Assembly (NCBI RefSeq): GCF_004345605.1
Contig: NZ_SLVY01000006.1
Coordinates: 186,001-250,000 of the forward strand
Reading direction: 5' to 3'
From: Rhodococcus sp. SMB37
Lineage (GTDB): Bacteria; Actinomycetota; Actinomycetes; Mycobacteriales; Mycobacteriaceae
DNA: 64,000 nt
Below the pieces are notes generated by a model. It had not been told where the DNA came from and ran no database searches. It was given only the letters and a program-made list of their open reading frames with translations. A program made the position numbers and the translations under genes. Within the stretch, counting starts at the first letter, position 1. Each line of letters opens with the position of its first letter. Shown in pieces: positions 16,702 through 26,293 of the stretch.

Positions 16702-17210
16702 CCTGAATAACGCTTTCTATCAAGCGATCCCGCAACGCTCAAGTATACTGACCGACCACAACGCCTGCCGCATGGGCGCCTTGCAGGTGCATCACCGACA
16801 GGTGACGCCCTGCAACCGGCTTGGCAATCCCGGATCAGCCGAGAAGGCATGCAAGCTCGATCAACAGGCAGGGACATCGCAACGGGCGGAACACCCCCGC
16901 CCATTTCGTCACATGACATGAGCGCCAGCGAGGCGGGCTGGTTTACCGCGGTAAACCAGCGCTTCCCATCCAAGCGTTCGCGACGTGGACGCTCGCGCCA
17001 TCACTAACCTCGGGTCGTTTTAATTCGTTAGTTAACTATCATTTTCATTTCTCCGGCTCATGAGGTGGCGCGATCCTCCATCGGAACCCAAGACTCAGCC
17101 CTGCCACCGACCTCACCGCAAAACACCTGACGTCGACGCCCGCAGGATCCTTCACCCCCCTGGGTGTCGAACGTGGGTCGTGGACACAGAATCCGTGTCT
17201 TCACCATTTT
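16702..17210. other. Gene-free intergenic region with an isolated palindrome
   Basis: About 500 bases between convergent genes. No coding frame is convincing. It holds one copy of the plasmid's 16-bp palindrome (listed separately) and an AT-rich patch at 17010-17055 (TTAATTCGTTAGTTAAC). No terminator hairpin with a T tract was seen. Confidence 0.6.
16937..16960. repeat. Orphan copy of the parS-like palindrome
   Basis: A perfect 24-base palindrome with core GTTTACCGCGGTAAAC at 16941-16956, flanked symmetrically by GCTG and CAGC. It is identical in core to the cluster at 22568-24758 but lies 5.6 kb away, in the intergenic region between convergent genes. Confidence 0.85.
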
Positions 17211-18272
17211 TTAGCCGAGCAGTGACGCTTGAGGCGCAGGTTCGGGAGTGTTGATCTTCCGGGCACAGCGAAGCACTATCGCCCAAAGTCGGTCGATGTC
17301 GATATCCGCGACGGGAAAGTCCTTCATGACGCCTTCGTGGTCGTGATCGACGAAGCGGGCAAGTTCGGCGAATCCGGAATGTGCGCACACTGCCGTGTAC
17401 TGGCGCCAGTTGCCGTAGGCCATAAGCTGGCCGACCTTGTTGACCCACAGTTGAATCGGAGCGAAACGCAGCCCGTAAACGTGGAAGAACACTCCTCCTT
17501 GCCCGTAATTGCCGAACCACAAATCGTCGTGGGATCCGAGTCGTTTGTCGAGGTCATCGAGCAGCGTGAAGAGCCGCTCGGCGATGGCGTGTTCAGATGG
17601 TGAGGTGATCGCGTCGAGGAAGGATTCCTTGGTCCACTTATCATTCTGGTGCGCGGCATAGGTCTTGGCGTGAGCGATCTCGCCGCCGTAGGTGGACGGG
17701 ACAAGAATTTCGACGGTGCCGTGCCGGGCGTAGGTCAGTTGCAGTGCGGTCACGCGTACGTCGTCGCGGGTGGCGAGGTTGAGGTATTCGACGAGGCGAC
17801 GCAGATCGGCGTCGATGAGGTCGACGGCCAGACACAGGTGGATCCGGCCGTCGGTGATGTTGCGGTCGAGTTGATCGCGGCTACCCTCGTCGAGTTCGGA
17901 CAGGTCCGGGCCGCCTTGACGTGACCACTGCCGCTGGAAGGCCTCGGCACCGGCCTGCCAGATCGCGGCGGCATAGTCGAGGACTTGGCCGATGACCATG
18001 CGTCGGCGTTCGGAGTTGGAGGCGAGTTTGCATTCGACGATGGTGATCTCGCCGTTCGAGTCGATAATGCACACGTCGGCAGGGCCGGCGGATGTGGACA
18101 GCTCTCGCAGGGCCAGGGCACCTTCGGGGACACCAGGCACGCGATGTGGTGCGTCGGCGATGATCGCTTGAAGGTGGTCCTCGTTGGTGTACGCCGTCAT
18201 CTCCGGGGACGACCATGAGCTGTCGGTGCTGGCGTCCCGTATCAACAGTGGCCTGTCACTCGTTCCCGCCAC
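17211..18272 (-). CDS. PD-(D/E)XK-fold nuclease-like protein
   Basis: 353 residues from GTG 18272, which follows GAAGGACAGAGG; an upstream ATG at 18350 is possible. The N-terminal third carries a PD-(D/E)XK pattern: Asp66 in PADVCIIDSNG and ECK at 80-82 (EITIVECKLASNSE), followed by a helix with a Gln (VIGQVLDYAAAIW), as in restriction-like endonucleases. The rest is an unrecognised alpha/beta domain (LWFGNYGQGGVFFHVYGLRFAPIQLWV). No methyltransferase or helicase is adjacent, so it is not a classic restriction system. It could be a stand-alone defence or repair nuclease. Confidence 0.65.
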   Translation of the reverse strand: MAGTSDRPLLIRDASTDSSWSSPEMTAYTNEDHLQAIIADAPHRVPGVPEGALALRELSTSAGPADVCIIDSNGEITIVECKLASNSERRRMVIGQVLDYAAAIWQAGAEAFQRQWSRQGGPDLSELDEGSRDQLDRNITDGRIHLCLAVDLIDADLRRLVEYLNLATRDDVRVTALQLTYARHGTVEILVPSTYGGEIAHAKTYAAHQNDKWTKESFLDAITSPSEHAIAERLFTLLDDLDKRLGSHDDLWFGNYGQGGVFFHVYGLRFAPIQLWVNKVGQLMAYGNWRQYTAVCAHSGFAELARFVDHDHEGVMKDFPVADIDIDRLWAIVLRCARKINTPEPAPQASLLG

Positions 18273-18709
18273 GCCTGCCTCTGTCCTTCGTCGGTTGGGT
18301 GGACTGTGTTCACCGTATCCAATCGCTCGGACTCGCATGCCTAGAGTCATGTTCCGGTTCAGGTCTGGGTGACCGGTCGATGCTGCGCGCCGTCGGGCAA
18401 GGGCACGGTCGACCAGTCACTGAACCGAAGCTTGTGAGCGATTTCGCTCGTGCTGCTGGACGTGCAGATCACAGAAAGTCAACGAGGACAGGCATTCACA
18501 GAGATCACCGCATACCGGCGAGGGCTCATAACTGTGTTCGCCGACGTGGATGCAAAACTTCACCCTCGTGATGTCGGCGAGCGTGCCCTCATCGACAGTG
18601 GTGACATGGTGATCGCACAGTCGAGACGCCTGGGTCAGTGCAGCTACCCGTGGTCACGTGAACCGCACAGGCACCAGGCTTGTGCCGAGCAAAGACCACT
18701 ATGTCCTCA
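18273..18709. other. Intergenic region, weak open frame only
   Basis: A plus-strand frame from 18450 (MLLDVQITESQRGQAFTEITAYRRGLITVFADVDAKLH) runs to 18716 over 88 codons. Its first half looks protein-like but the second half does not, it lacks a ribosome site and it overlaps the lsr2 3' end. It may be the remnant of a gene; nothing else was seen. Confidence 0.3.
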
Positions 18710-19096
18710 TCAGTAGACGGCGTGGGCAGCGTCGAACTGCTCGAGCACACGGCGCGAAACCCGGCCGCGGGAGCTGACCGCGATACCTTGCCCTCTCGCC
18801 CAGTCACGGACCGCAGCAAGCTGATACCGGTCCCGGCCAGCACCAGCACCAGCACCCATCGACGGCACCGCGGTCGCGGTGGCGCGGCGCGTGCGCCCCG
18901 AATGCGGGTCCCGAGCGCCCAGGCGAGCTGCAGCAATCCACCGCGCCATATCCGCTCGGAACTGCTCGACGTGCGCAGGACGCAGGTCGATCTCGTACTG
19001 GACGTCATCGACGGTGAATCTGATCGTCTGGGCCAAGCCCTCGTCGATCGGTCTTCCGTCGAGGTCGTCGAAGTACTCGACGATCTCCTTCTGCAC
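18710..19096 (-). CDS. lsr2: Lsr2-family nucleoid-associated protein
   Basis: 128 residues from GTG 19096, preceded at ideal distance by AGGAGG. The N-terminal oligomerisation domain reads VQKEIVEYFDDLDGRPIDEGLAQTIRFTVDDVQYEIDL with the usual YELDL-type strand. The C-terminal DNA-binding part ends RDWARGQGIAVSSRGRVSRRVLEQFDAAH, containing the RGR minor-groove hook. Lsr2 is the actinobacterial H-NS counterpart; a plasmid copy may silence newly acquired AT-rich DNA or soften the burden on the host. It stands alone, with no neighbour in the same direction. Confidence 0.9.
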   Translation of the reverse strand: MQKEIVEYFDDLDGRPIDEGLAQTIRFTVDDVQYEIDLRPAHVEQFRADMARWIAAARLGARDPHSGRTRRATATAVPSMGAGAGAGRDRYQLAAVRDWARGQGIAVSSRGRVSRRVLEQFDAAHAVY

Positions 19097-20880
19097 CGCA
19101 CACCTCCTGTAACGCCGCCACTGAGGGCGATGACCACCGTAGAGCACCGACGGCACCGGAGCAGCATCGTGGCCGCGGCACACCGAGCCAGTCGATCCCG
19201 CGCCCTCAGTCTGACTCCTGAGCAAACATGTGCGAGTTCGGGGTCTCCGCGCCTGCCCGCAGGAGGGCCATGAACAGCCGATGGTGCTGGCGGCCGAGTG
19301 CTGTCGTGACCTGGAAGGAAGTGGCATCGAGCGAACAGCATCGGCCTGTGCTCGGCAGTGGCAGACGAACTGGAGGTCGATGAGCCGACCGACCTATCGG
19401 AACCGAACGAAAATCGGTCGCAGCACGATGTGAGTGAGCGACCAAAGTCACGCGCCGAGAGCGCCGCCAGCCGCGCCCTGCTCAGCTGCCGACGAACCAT
19501 CCCAGCCGCCGCCCGGCCGCAGACCACACACTGCTGCGGCCTGAGCATCGTTACAGCCCTCGAAGGCACCTCGTGGCACGCCAGCCTGAGTGGAGGTCGC
19601 GAGGTACTCCCGCGAGGAGTCGATACGGCTGCCGTATATGTGCGTTCCGCTCACCAGCCCTGGCCGAAAACACGTGCACGTCGTTGAGTGCTCCGACAAA
19701 GTCGCTGCCTACGGGATCACTGCTGCCCGAGCGTTGATGTGGGATCACGGGTTCGTGCGGATGTGTTTGCACCAGCGTGTACCAAATAGAGGACGACTTC
19801 GTTCGGGCATGGACTGTGAACCAGCGTGGCCGTTGAGTACCGGCGACGGATGTGTCCACCAGCTTACGAGAACATCGCGCTCACCGATCGAAGTATCTGG
19901 CAAGTGTTCACCCCTCCCCTCGATCCAGTGGTCGACGCGAGTGTCAAGCGCGGCTACCCTCTGCGGCAACACTTTCAGGTTGTGAAGAATCGCGGGCGTA
20001 TCGAGCACAGTCCCACGGTCGTTGCGTGGCGAACCTGATTGCCCAGCATGTTCGCCATGAGCATCGACAGCACCCTCGTGGCGAAGCGAGCATCGCCTGG
20101 AGCCGCATCGCCGACTCAACCCGGCTTCGAGAAAGCCGGCAATGGCTGCCCATATCCGCAACGTCGGTGAAGTCGCCAGTAACAGCAGCGAATCATCGAC
20201 AATGAGCGTGCGGAGTGCCAGCGAGGCTCGTGACGGTGGCAAGAGCACCGGCGAGATCGGACTGTTTGCCTTGGCGGGGCACTTCGAAGTCGTAGCGCTC
20301 AGCGATGCTGAGGATGTGCGACCACGAGGTACCCGGTCGCGGCGGATTCTCCGCACCGAGTCCAACAGGCCCTACTCGCCGTCCAGGAGCGGCAGGCCAC
20401 CAAAGACACTGCATTTGCGGCGATGCTGTGGACCGGGCCGATCAAGATTCCACGAGCCATTGCCGCGGCAAGAGGCGACGCTTCCAGCGTATGTACCGGG
20501 TGAGCAGCGCGCCTGCCCTCGAAGCAGCGGGGTTCGCCGATCATCTCGATGGCATGGTCGCAGGGGTGTGCCCGATCAACGATCCCGCGGTGTCGCATAC
20601 GGACATCGTATTTGCAGGGAATGAGCGACTGGTGCGTCGAACTTGAAGTCTCGGGCGTGCTCGATCTGGCTCAGAGCTATCGTGCGGACACTTTCTCGAG
20701 GAGTCGCATGAATATCTTCCGGACTGGCCGATGCGCCGATTCTGACACGCCAAAATTAATTGCGGGTCGCTGCACCATCACAGCCGAGCGGTGTGGTGGA
20801 ATAACGGTCAGCAATATCCATCCAGGACAAGGAGAAGATAACTTACCGAGGAGTAACAAATACATATTCTAGAGAGCAGT
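19097..20880. other. 1.8 kb without a recognisable gene
   Basis: Open frames exist on both strands but none has a good start site, a consistent length or a known motif. The minus strand near 20195-20365 gives protein-like pieces in different frames (TSWSHILSIAERYDFEVPRQGKQSDLAGALATV and SLALRTLIVDDSLLLLATSPTL), which suggests a decayed gene with several frameshifts. GC content drops from about 20650 towards the rep gene. Confidence 0.4.
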
Positions 20881-20882
20881 AC

Positions 20883-20912
20883 ATGACAAAACCCCCTTTC
20901 GGGGGCTTGTCA
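20883..20912. terminator. Hairpin terminator upstream of the second rep gene
   Basis: ATGACAA..CCCCC, a TTTC loop, then GGGGG.TTGTCAT form a strong stem with small internal bulges, followed by TTCG. It probably blocks read-through into the downstream replication region. Confidence 0.65.
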
Positions 20913-21082
20913 TTTCGTGAATCCTTGACCAGGTTCATCGAGTTGTAGTGCAGCTAACCGTATTTAGTTGTCACCCCGTTAGCGCTCTACATGAAGCCGA
21001 AGTCGCCTCTTCGCCTCCAAGTACTGCTCCCATCAGGGCTTACCGACACTCGGTAGGCTCCGCTCTCTTGAAGGGACTTACC

Positions 21083-22387
21083 GTGCTTGGTACGTCTCAG
21101 GGTAGCTTATGCCCTGAAGAAGAAACAACACTAGCGACAACGACACGCCGCGAAGCATCCGAATCCGCTCAGACAACGAGCGCTGCCCATCACTGCATAG
21201 CGGCGACCGATAACGCCTATTCGAATGCCGCTGCGCGCGCTAAAGAGAATGTAGACCGCATCGAAAGAATTAATTCCGAAAGCGATCAACGCGGCCGAAC
21301 TTGGTCAATTCCCGTGCCCTCAGAATTGCAATCGAGCACACCCATCTGGTCCGGCAGAATTCCATGGCAACGCCAAGTTCGAGAAGTCCTCAATAAAGAC
21401 GACGGAATTCAACTCTGTCGACGACACAATATCGATCCCGAACGCGTATTTGCCGTCGCAGTAAGCATGGCTGCTGTCGCAGACCAACGCACCGGCCGCC
21501 GGGTCACAGCGTCACGAGATCGACTCTCCGAGCGCGCCGGCGTCTCCATCACCGTCCTCAAACGCGCCAGACGAGTTCTCTCCGAACTCGGCATGGCCCA
21601 CGAGATGGTCAGGGGACGCTACCTTCGCACGATCGAACAATGGGCAGCCGAAGCGCACCACGGACGTACACAAGTGAAGGCAACCAGCGTGTGGGCCTTG
21701 ATCTCCCCGAAGTCGGTCGTCGTTCCTGAAGACCCCCCAGCCAGCTCCTCAACGACACTCGCAGACGAGAAGCCGGCCCCCGCGAGCACCCCTCCCCCGC
21801 CACTTCATCCACAACGCGGCAACGATGGCCCCCAATCTGTTGCTCTTGCTTTTAGTACTTCTACTTCCGTTAGGAAGTACATAACAACGCGCGCGCGCGC
21901 GTACACGGGAGAAAATTCTTCAAATTCCAGCCCAAAGCCCCGACCAATCGGCCTCCAAAAGGCCGCTGCCGCCCTAGTTTCACTCGCCCCGGCACTAGAC
22001 ACCAAAAGGCACATCGGGTCAGTCTGCGACGCTCTCAGGGCCCATTCTGTCGATACGACTCGATGGACTGGTCAAGATATCGCAAGAACCCTCACTGCGG
22101 ACACCCAACGACGTGGGTGGACATGGCCCCGAGCCGACGCCCTTGAGAACCCACTCAAGTTCCTACATTGGCGCCTCGCTCGAATCGACTGGTCTGGGCC
22201 ATCCCCCTCTGAGCGCGCGGCGGAAGCCAAACGCCGAAGTGACTACGAACGGCACACTGCTGCGATGATCGCATCCAGTCGCGATGCGAATGTAGCCTCG
22301 GAGAACACTCGGGATGCTTCGATGCGAAGGATCCGACAAGTACTTTCCTGCCAACGGCGCGGCGCAACCGCAGAAATTGGATCTTGA
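21083..22387 (+). CDS. Putative replication initiator of the host plasmid (RepA-like)
   Basis: 434 residues from GTG 21083 with AAGGGA seven bases upstream; the frame is open from 20948. A long polar N-terminus precedes a winged-helix region (RVTASRDRLSERAGVSITVLKRARRVLSELGMAHEMVRGRYL) and the block QWAAEAHHGRTQVKATSVWAL, a pattern known from Rep-type proteins of large rhodococcal and related plasmids. A Pro/Ser linker with a (CG)n stretch near 21889-21903 separates a C-terminal helical domain (LAPALDTKRHIGSVCDALRAHSVDTTRWTGQDIARTL..PRADALENPLKFLHWRL). Position just before the palindrome cluster and parAB supports Rep. Start codon uncertain. Confidence 0.65.
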   Translation: MLGTSQGSLCPEEETTLATTTRREASESAQTTSAAHHCIAATDNAYSNAAARAKENVDRIERINSESDQRGRTWSIPVPSELQSSTPIWSGRIPWQRQVREVLNKDDGIQLCRRHNIDPERVFAVAVSMAAVADQRTGRRVTASRDRLSERAGVSITVLKRARRVLSELGMAHEMVRGRYLRTIEQWAAEAHHGRTQVKATSVWALISPKSVVVPEDPPASSSTTLADEKPAPASTPPPPLHPQRGNDGPQSVALAFSTSTSVRKYITTRARAYTGENSSNSSPKPRPIGLQKAAAALVSLAPALDTKRHIGSVCDALRAHSVDTTRWTGQDIARTLTADTQRRGWTWPRADALENPLKFLHWRLARIDWSGPSPSERAAEAKRRSDYERHTAAMIASSRDANVASENTRDASMRRIRQVLSCQRRGATAEIGS

Positions 22388-22567
22388 GAGATGTTTGGAG
22401 TCGTGTACTACCCGAATTCCTCAGGTGAACCTGACGATACCCCCACTACGGTGGGTCGGCCGTGCGGCATTTGACGCGCGAGATCTGTGACCATTCCGAG
22501 GTCGGACTGTGATCAAGTTATCTGCGTGGGGGCCTTGCTTTTCGGACTCCGGCTGATGAGGGGTCGG

Positions 22568-24758
22568 GTTTACCGCGGTAAACCACTCCCCCGGAGGCGC
22601 GCAGGTAGATCCGCAAAGACTTGACCGTGCGCCGAGAATTCCCACTCAGATATATGAGACGTCTGTTTACCGCGGTAACCAGACGTCACTAAGGCGCGGG
22701 TCGAGAGCGTCGAAACCCCTGAGCGCCACCTGCTGAGCTAGCCAACTGCTGGTTTACCGCGGTAAACAAACGGTTAACGTAGGGCACATCCGCTATCCTC
22801 CAGAGCTCCCGCACCCTGCTGTCGGGAGAAGACGTTAATTGCCGCGCTGGTTTACCGCGGTAACCAGCCAAACTTTGCGGCGCACTCCCCCGCTATAGAC
22901 GAGGCCGCAGTGGGCGAAGCTGAAATCGGATTGCGTTCCAGCCCCGTCTTCGTCGGCACTGAACGTTCGGTCGGCGTGGTTTACCGCGGTAAACAACCTT
23001 GGTCAGACCCGCAAACTCGGCGAGGTGTGAACCGATGCAGGGTATGGCACGATCTAATGTCGATAACGATCGGCGCAAGAGGCTGAGTGCAAGCTGCCGG
23101 AAACGCGAAGATCGGAGTCTGCGCTGGTTACACTCGACCACCGACTAGTCCTTCGATAACAGTGGAAGCAGACTGTGAAGTCCTGGTTTACCGCGGTAAA
23201 CCATATCGATCTCAGTGCGGGGCCAACCAAGTCCCGGTACGTTCGCTTACGTCGGCTGCCTCTCTCTCGGTGCTGAGCGAGACCAGGACACTCCCCTGTT
23301 GCCGGCTATTTCCTTCGGACTACGCGAACGCGTCCGCGCTACAAGCTTCAGTCCTCGGATTTTCAAGAGATGCGTTCGCGATCTCCGGAAGTTTACCGCG
23401 GTAAACCGCTGTACTATCGCCAGACATCTCGATGCTCAAAGTCACGCTTGGTCCGTCACGAACTGAACTGACACGAGGATAGCGCCATTCCCTGGATGAA
23501 GGTTCTGTGGTTTACCGCGGTAAACACCGCCAGCAAGAGTCTCCAGATCCCACTGGGCGCAGTAAGGCGAGAGTGCACCGCGGCTGTAGGTAGCGGTTTA
23601 CCGCGGTAAACCGTCGGGCTTCGGAGGGAGAGTTGTTCGTGCGGCGAAGCGGGCCCTTGCTGCGTGTAGCCGGATCTAGCTGCTGTCGCTATCGAACGCT
23701 TCCCGAAATGTCTGCGAATCTGCACGGGAACGCCCGCCGATGAGAATTCAGTGAAGGGCAGCAAGGTGGATAGCGGCACGGTTCAGAACTGTAGAACACC
23801 CGGCGGATCATTAGACTTCAATGCCGGAAACGATGCCGATCGCGAGCGAGCTATGTCGCTACTTGTGCTGTAGTTTACCGCGGTAAACCAGGGGAGCGCC
23901 CCGCTGGCCCAGCTGCGCAAGAAATCAGGGGCGGTAAGGTCCCTCGTCCGGTCGGCGGGTAACCGAGATTAACCAGCACAGTTCCTCACATCACTCTGGT
24001 TTACCGCGGTAAACCAGAGCCGAAGCTGTACCAGCGGCTCAAATGGATCGGGCATCTCTGTATGCATTCGACGCGAACACACCTGCTTCGACCATCCCGA
24101 TCTCTCGCCGGAATCTATTCCGTCGGCAGAGTCCTGAAGTAGGGGCTTACCGCGGTAAACCAGGGGAGCGTCGTTGTCTTCGGTCGAGCTGATCGATAAT
24201 CGATCCAAGCTTGGGTGTTCAGTGACTGTCCCCGAGAGTTGATACTCTCATCGCCCAGTCCATCGATCAGACGACTGCTGCCGCGAGACGTCGGTTGCCG
24301 TTGCCAGGCAGTTTCTTGCCATGCGATACCTGGCGGCCGTCACCGAATTGAGGGCCCGACCCTGTCACTACTTGCCCTTCCGAAGACCAGGATGCTTCGA
24401 GCGACCTTCATGGCTACGCCAGAAGAGTTCGAGGCGCGCCATATCGGCGGGCGGGATCGGCGACCGACTACCAGTATGTTCGTGACTATTGACCTCTCCA
24501 TACTGAAACCGAGTCGGCCCACGAATGCATCCGAAAGACCACACAAGTAGCACTCCGTGTCGCTCAGAGCGTCTGCATTGTTCTGATTCTTCAGTCCGGG
24601 AACCATGATGCGCAGGCGGGATCCTGGGGGAGGGGAGTGCTTGGGCTACTTCGACTTGTCGCACTGGATACCCGAAATCTCACTCGCTTCCCGCGGCTTC
24701 CTTCGCCGCTGCCTGTCGCGGCGCTCGAACACGAGCTCGATGGTTTACCGCGGTAAAC
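22568..24758. repeat. Iterated 16-bp palindrome GTTTACCGCGGTAAAC: putative centromere (parS array)
   Basis: Thirteen copies begin at 22568, 22665, 22752, 22850, 22979, 23186, 23391, 23510, 23596, 23873, 23999, 24145 and 24743. Those at 22665 and 22850 lack one A on the right arm; that at 24145 has a T-to-C change; the rest are perfect. Several extend to GGTTTACCGCGGTAAACC. Spacing is irregular, mostly 86-207 bases. The whole 2.2 kb is devoid of convincing genes and lies between rep and parAB, the usual place of a plasmid centromere. The motif is unlike the chromosomal parS TGTTTCACGTGAAACA. Binding by the ParB at 26293 is inferred. Confidence 0.8.
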
Positions 24759-24960
24759 TGCGTGGACCAGATACATGGCTGTGCTGGGATATCCGGGGAA
24801 TGTGGGAGCTCGGCGATCTCTCGCAGCAAAGCCTCAAGCTCCTCGAAGCAATTCGCTCACGGCGAAGCACCCATGGGCCTCACCCGGCATGACGGAAGAT
24901 CGCCCTTCGTGGGTCGAGTGAGTGCTTCGCCTGAGAAATTTCTAGCCGTGTGAAGCCAAA

Positions 24961-24985
24961 TATAAGTGTAATTATTATACTTATA
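24961..24985. promoter_or_regulatory. AT-rich 25-base near-perfect dyad
   Basis: TATAAGTGTAATT then ATTATACTTATA is symmetric except at one position, in an otherwise GC-rich region. It lies about 200 bases from the last palindrome and 600 bases before parA. Candidate operator or origin unwinding element. Confidence 0.45.
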
Positions 24986-25189
24986 TACGCAAGGTCTGGA
25001 ATGTGCACCGAAACTGACGAGTACAGCGCCCCGCTCATTTTGTCACTGTGACGAAATAGGCGTGAGTGCCTGGTCGTCGTAATGTTGCGGTGGTGTCTAC
25101 CTGAGATCGGCGATCATAACGCCTCGTGTCAGGGTGTAGATGACACGCCGAATTGCTCAGATAATTTCTGCAAGTTGACGAGGCGAAGC

Positions 25190-25399
25190 TCAGTGAGGGG
25201 GAGCGTCGTCACGCCCCCACCGTCCGCGTCCGGGGCGCGTCTCCATCCACTCATCGACAGTTTGTGCAAGCCACCCACATTTCGGCCCGATCGTTGCATC
25301 TGGCTCTGGCAGAACGCCTTTGCGGAGGTACCCTTTCGCAGTGTTGTAGGTGATGCCGACACGATCAGCGAGCTCGTGCAACGTCAGGTAGCGGACCAT
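25190..25399 (-). CDS. AlpA/excisionase-like helix-turn-helix protein
   Basis: 69 residues from ATG 25399 (MVRYLTLHELADRVGITYNTAKGYLRKGVLPEPDATIG..WLAQTVDEWMETRPGRG), a MerR-like winged HTH of the excisionase/AlpA type. It is transcribed divergently from parA with 187 bases between, containing an inverted repeat. Such small proteins next to parAB often autoregulate the partition operon, a likely role here. Confidence 0.7.
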   Translation of the reverse strand: MVRYLTLHELADRVGITYNTAKGYLRKGVLPEPDATIGPKCGWLAQTVDEWMETRPGRGRWGRDDAPPH

Positions 25400-25428
25400 G
25401 ATCGGTGATCTTACGCCCTCCTCTTGCT

Positions 25429-25452
25429 CAATAGACCTCTGTGGGTCTATTG
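25429..25452. promoter_or_regulatory. Inverted repeat in the parA divergent promoter region
   Basis: CAATAGACC and GGTCTATTG, nine-base perfect arms with a six-base spacer, lie 30 bases upstream of the HTH gene start and 134 bases upstream of parA. Candidate operator for the HTH protein or for ParA. Confidence 0.55.
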
Positions 25453-25585
25453 TACGGAGAGCGCAATCCGCGAAACTTGGTCTCGCACCGATTACAGTAG
25501 TGGTGGCGCAATCACCGCCTCGATTAGAACGTGGTGGTGAAGTCCGAAGTAGCCCCGGGAGGGGTGAAGCATACGGAGGTAACTG

Positions 25586-26293
25586 ATGACTGTGCATGTC
25601 ATGTTGAACCAGAAGGGTGGAGTCGGAAAGTCCACCCTCACAATGAATCTTGCGGCCGTGAAAGCGGACGTTCTCACATCGGGTGACGACGACGTCCAAT
25701 CGCCGGTCGCGGCGATCTCGGTTGACCCCCAGGGATCCGCCGTTTGGTGGGCCTCACGCGTAGAGGAACTCCCGTTCCTCATCGACCAGGTCCACGACAA
25801 TCTCGAGGTTCTCCGCAACCTCGATAAACTCCCCGGAATCAAACACGTCTACGTCGACACCCCGGGTTGGATTGACCTGTCCGGCAACGACGACGGAACA
25901 GACGTACTGGGCGCCGGCTCCTCAGGCGACGCGCTCCGCGCAGTCCTCGACGTTGCTGATCTTGTTATCGTCCCGATCGAACCCGAACCGCTTTGCTTTG
26001 ATCCGACCGCCCGTACTATCAAGCAGGTTCTCGAGCCCCTAGGCAAGAAATTCATTGTCGTGGTCAACAATTGGGATCCGAGGGACGGCAAGGTCGACCT
26101 CGAGCAAACGCGAGAGTTCGTTCAAGCCAATGGTTGGCCCCTTGCGCGAACTGTAGTGCGGCACTACAAGGTTCACACACGAGCAGCTGCTGAAGGCCGC
26201 GTCGTCACCGAATACGAAGCCAACCGTGTCTCCCTACAGGCGCGAGAGGACTTCTACAAGCTCAGCCTCGAACTCGCGGACGGCGGCCGCTGA
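25586..26293 (+). CDS. parA: ParA-family partition ATPase
   Basis: 235 residues. The deviant Walker A motif KGGVGKST is at residues 10-17, DPQGS at 47-51 and the Walker B-type strand HVYVDTPGW follows near 85-93. It lacks an N-terminal HTH domain, so it is a small ParA that needs another protein for operon control; the divergent HTH gene is a candidate. ATG follows GGAGGTAACTG. The stop overlaps the parB start as TGATG, giving tight coupling. Drives segregation of the plasmid with ParB and a centromere, here probably the palindrome array upstream. Confidence 0.92.
   Translation: MTVHVMLNQKGGVGKSTLTMNLAAVKADVLTSGDDDVQSPVAAISVDPQGSAVWWASRVEELPFLIDQVHDNLEVLRNLDKLPGIKHVYVDTPGWIDLSGNDDGTDVLGAGSSGDALRAVLDVADLVIVPIEPEPLCFDPTARTIKQVLEPLGKKFIVVVNNWDPRDGKVDLEQTREFVQANGWPLARTVVRHYKVHTRAAAEGRVVTEYEANRVSLQAREDFYKLSLELADGGR

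Larger units (their letters stand above)
22388..25189. other. 2.8-kb gene-free region holding the palindrome array
   Basis: No frame in this stretch has a start site, length or motif supporting a gene; many open frames contain the palindrome itself, translated as VYRGKP or FTAVN, and are artefacts of the repeats. Besides the 13 palindromes it contains an AT-rich dyad at 24961-24985. Confidence 0.7.

Noticed and set aside
18589-20624. Several 100-320-codon frames between lsr2 and the rep gene
   Set aside because: They overlap each other on both strands, lack starts and motifs; only scattered protein-like pieces remain, too weak to call a gene.
22568-24758. The palindrome array as a CRISPR or as iterons
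   Set aside because: Spacing varies from 86 to 598 bases, repeats are perfect palindromes of 16 bases, and there are no cas genes; a regular spacer or iteron period is absent.
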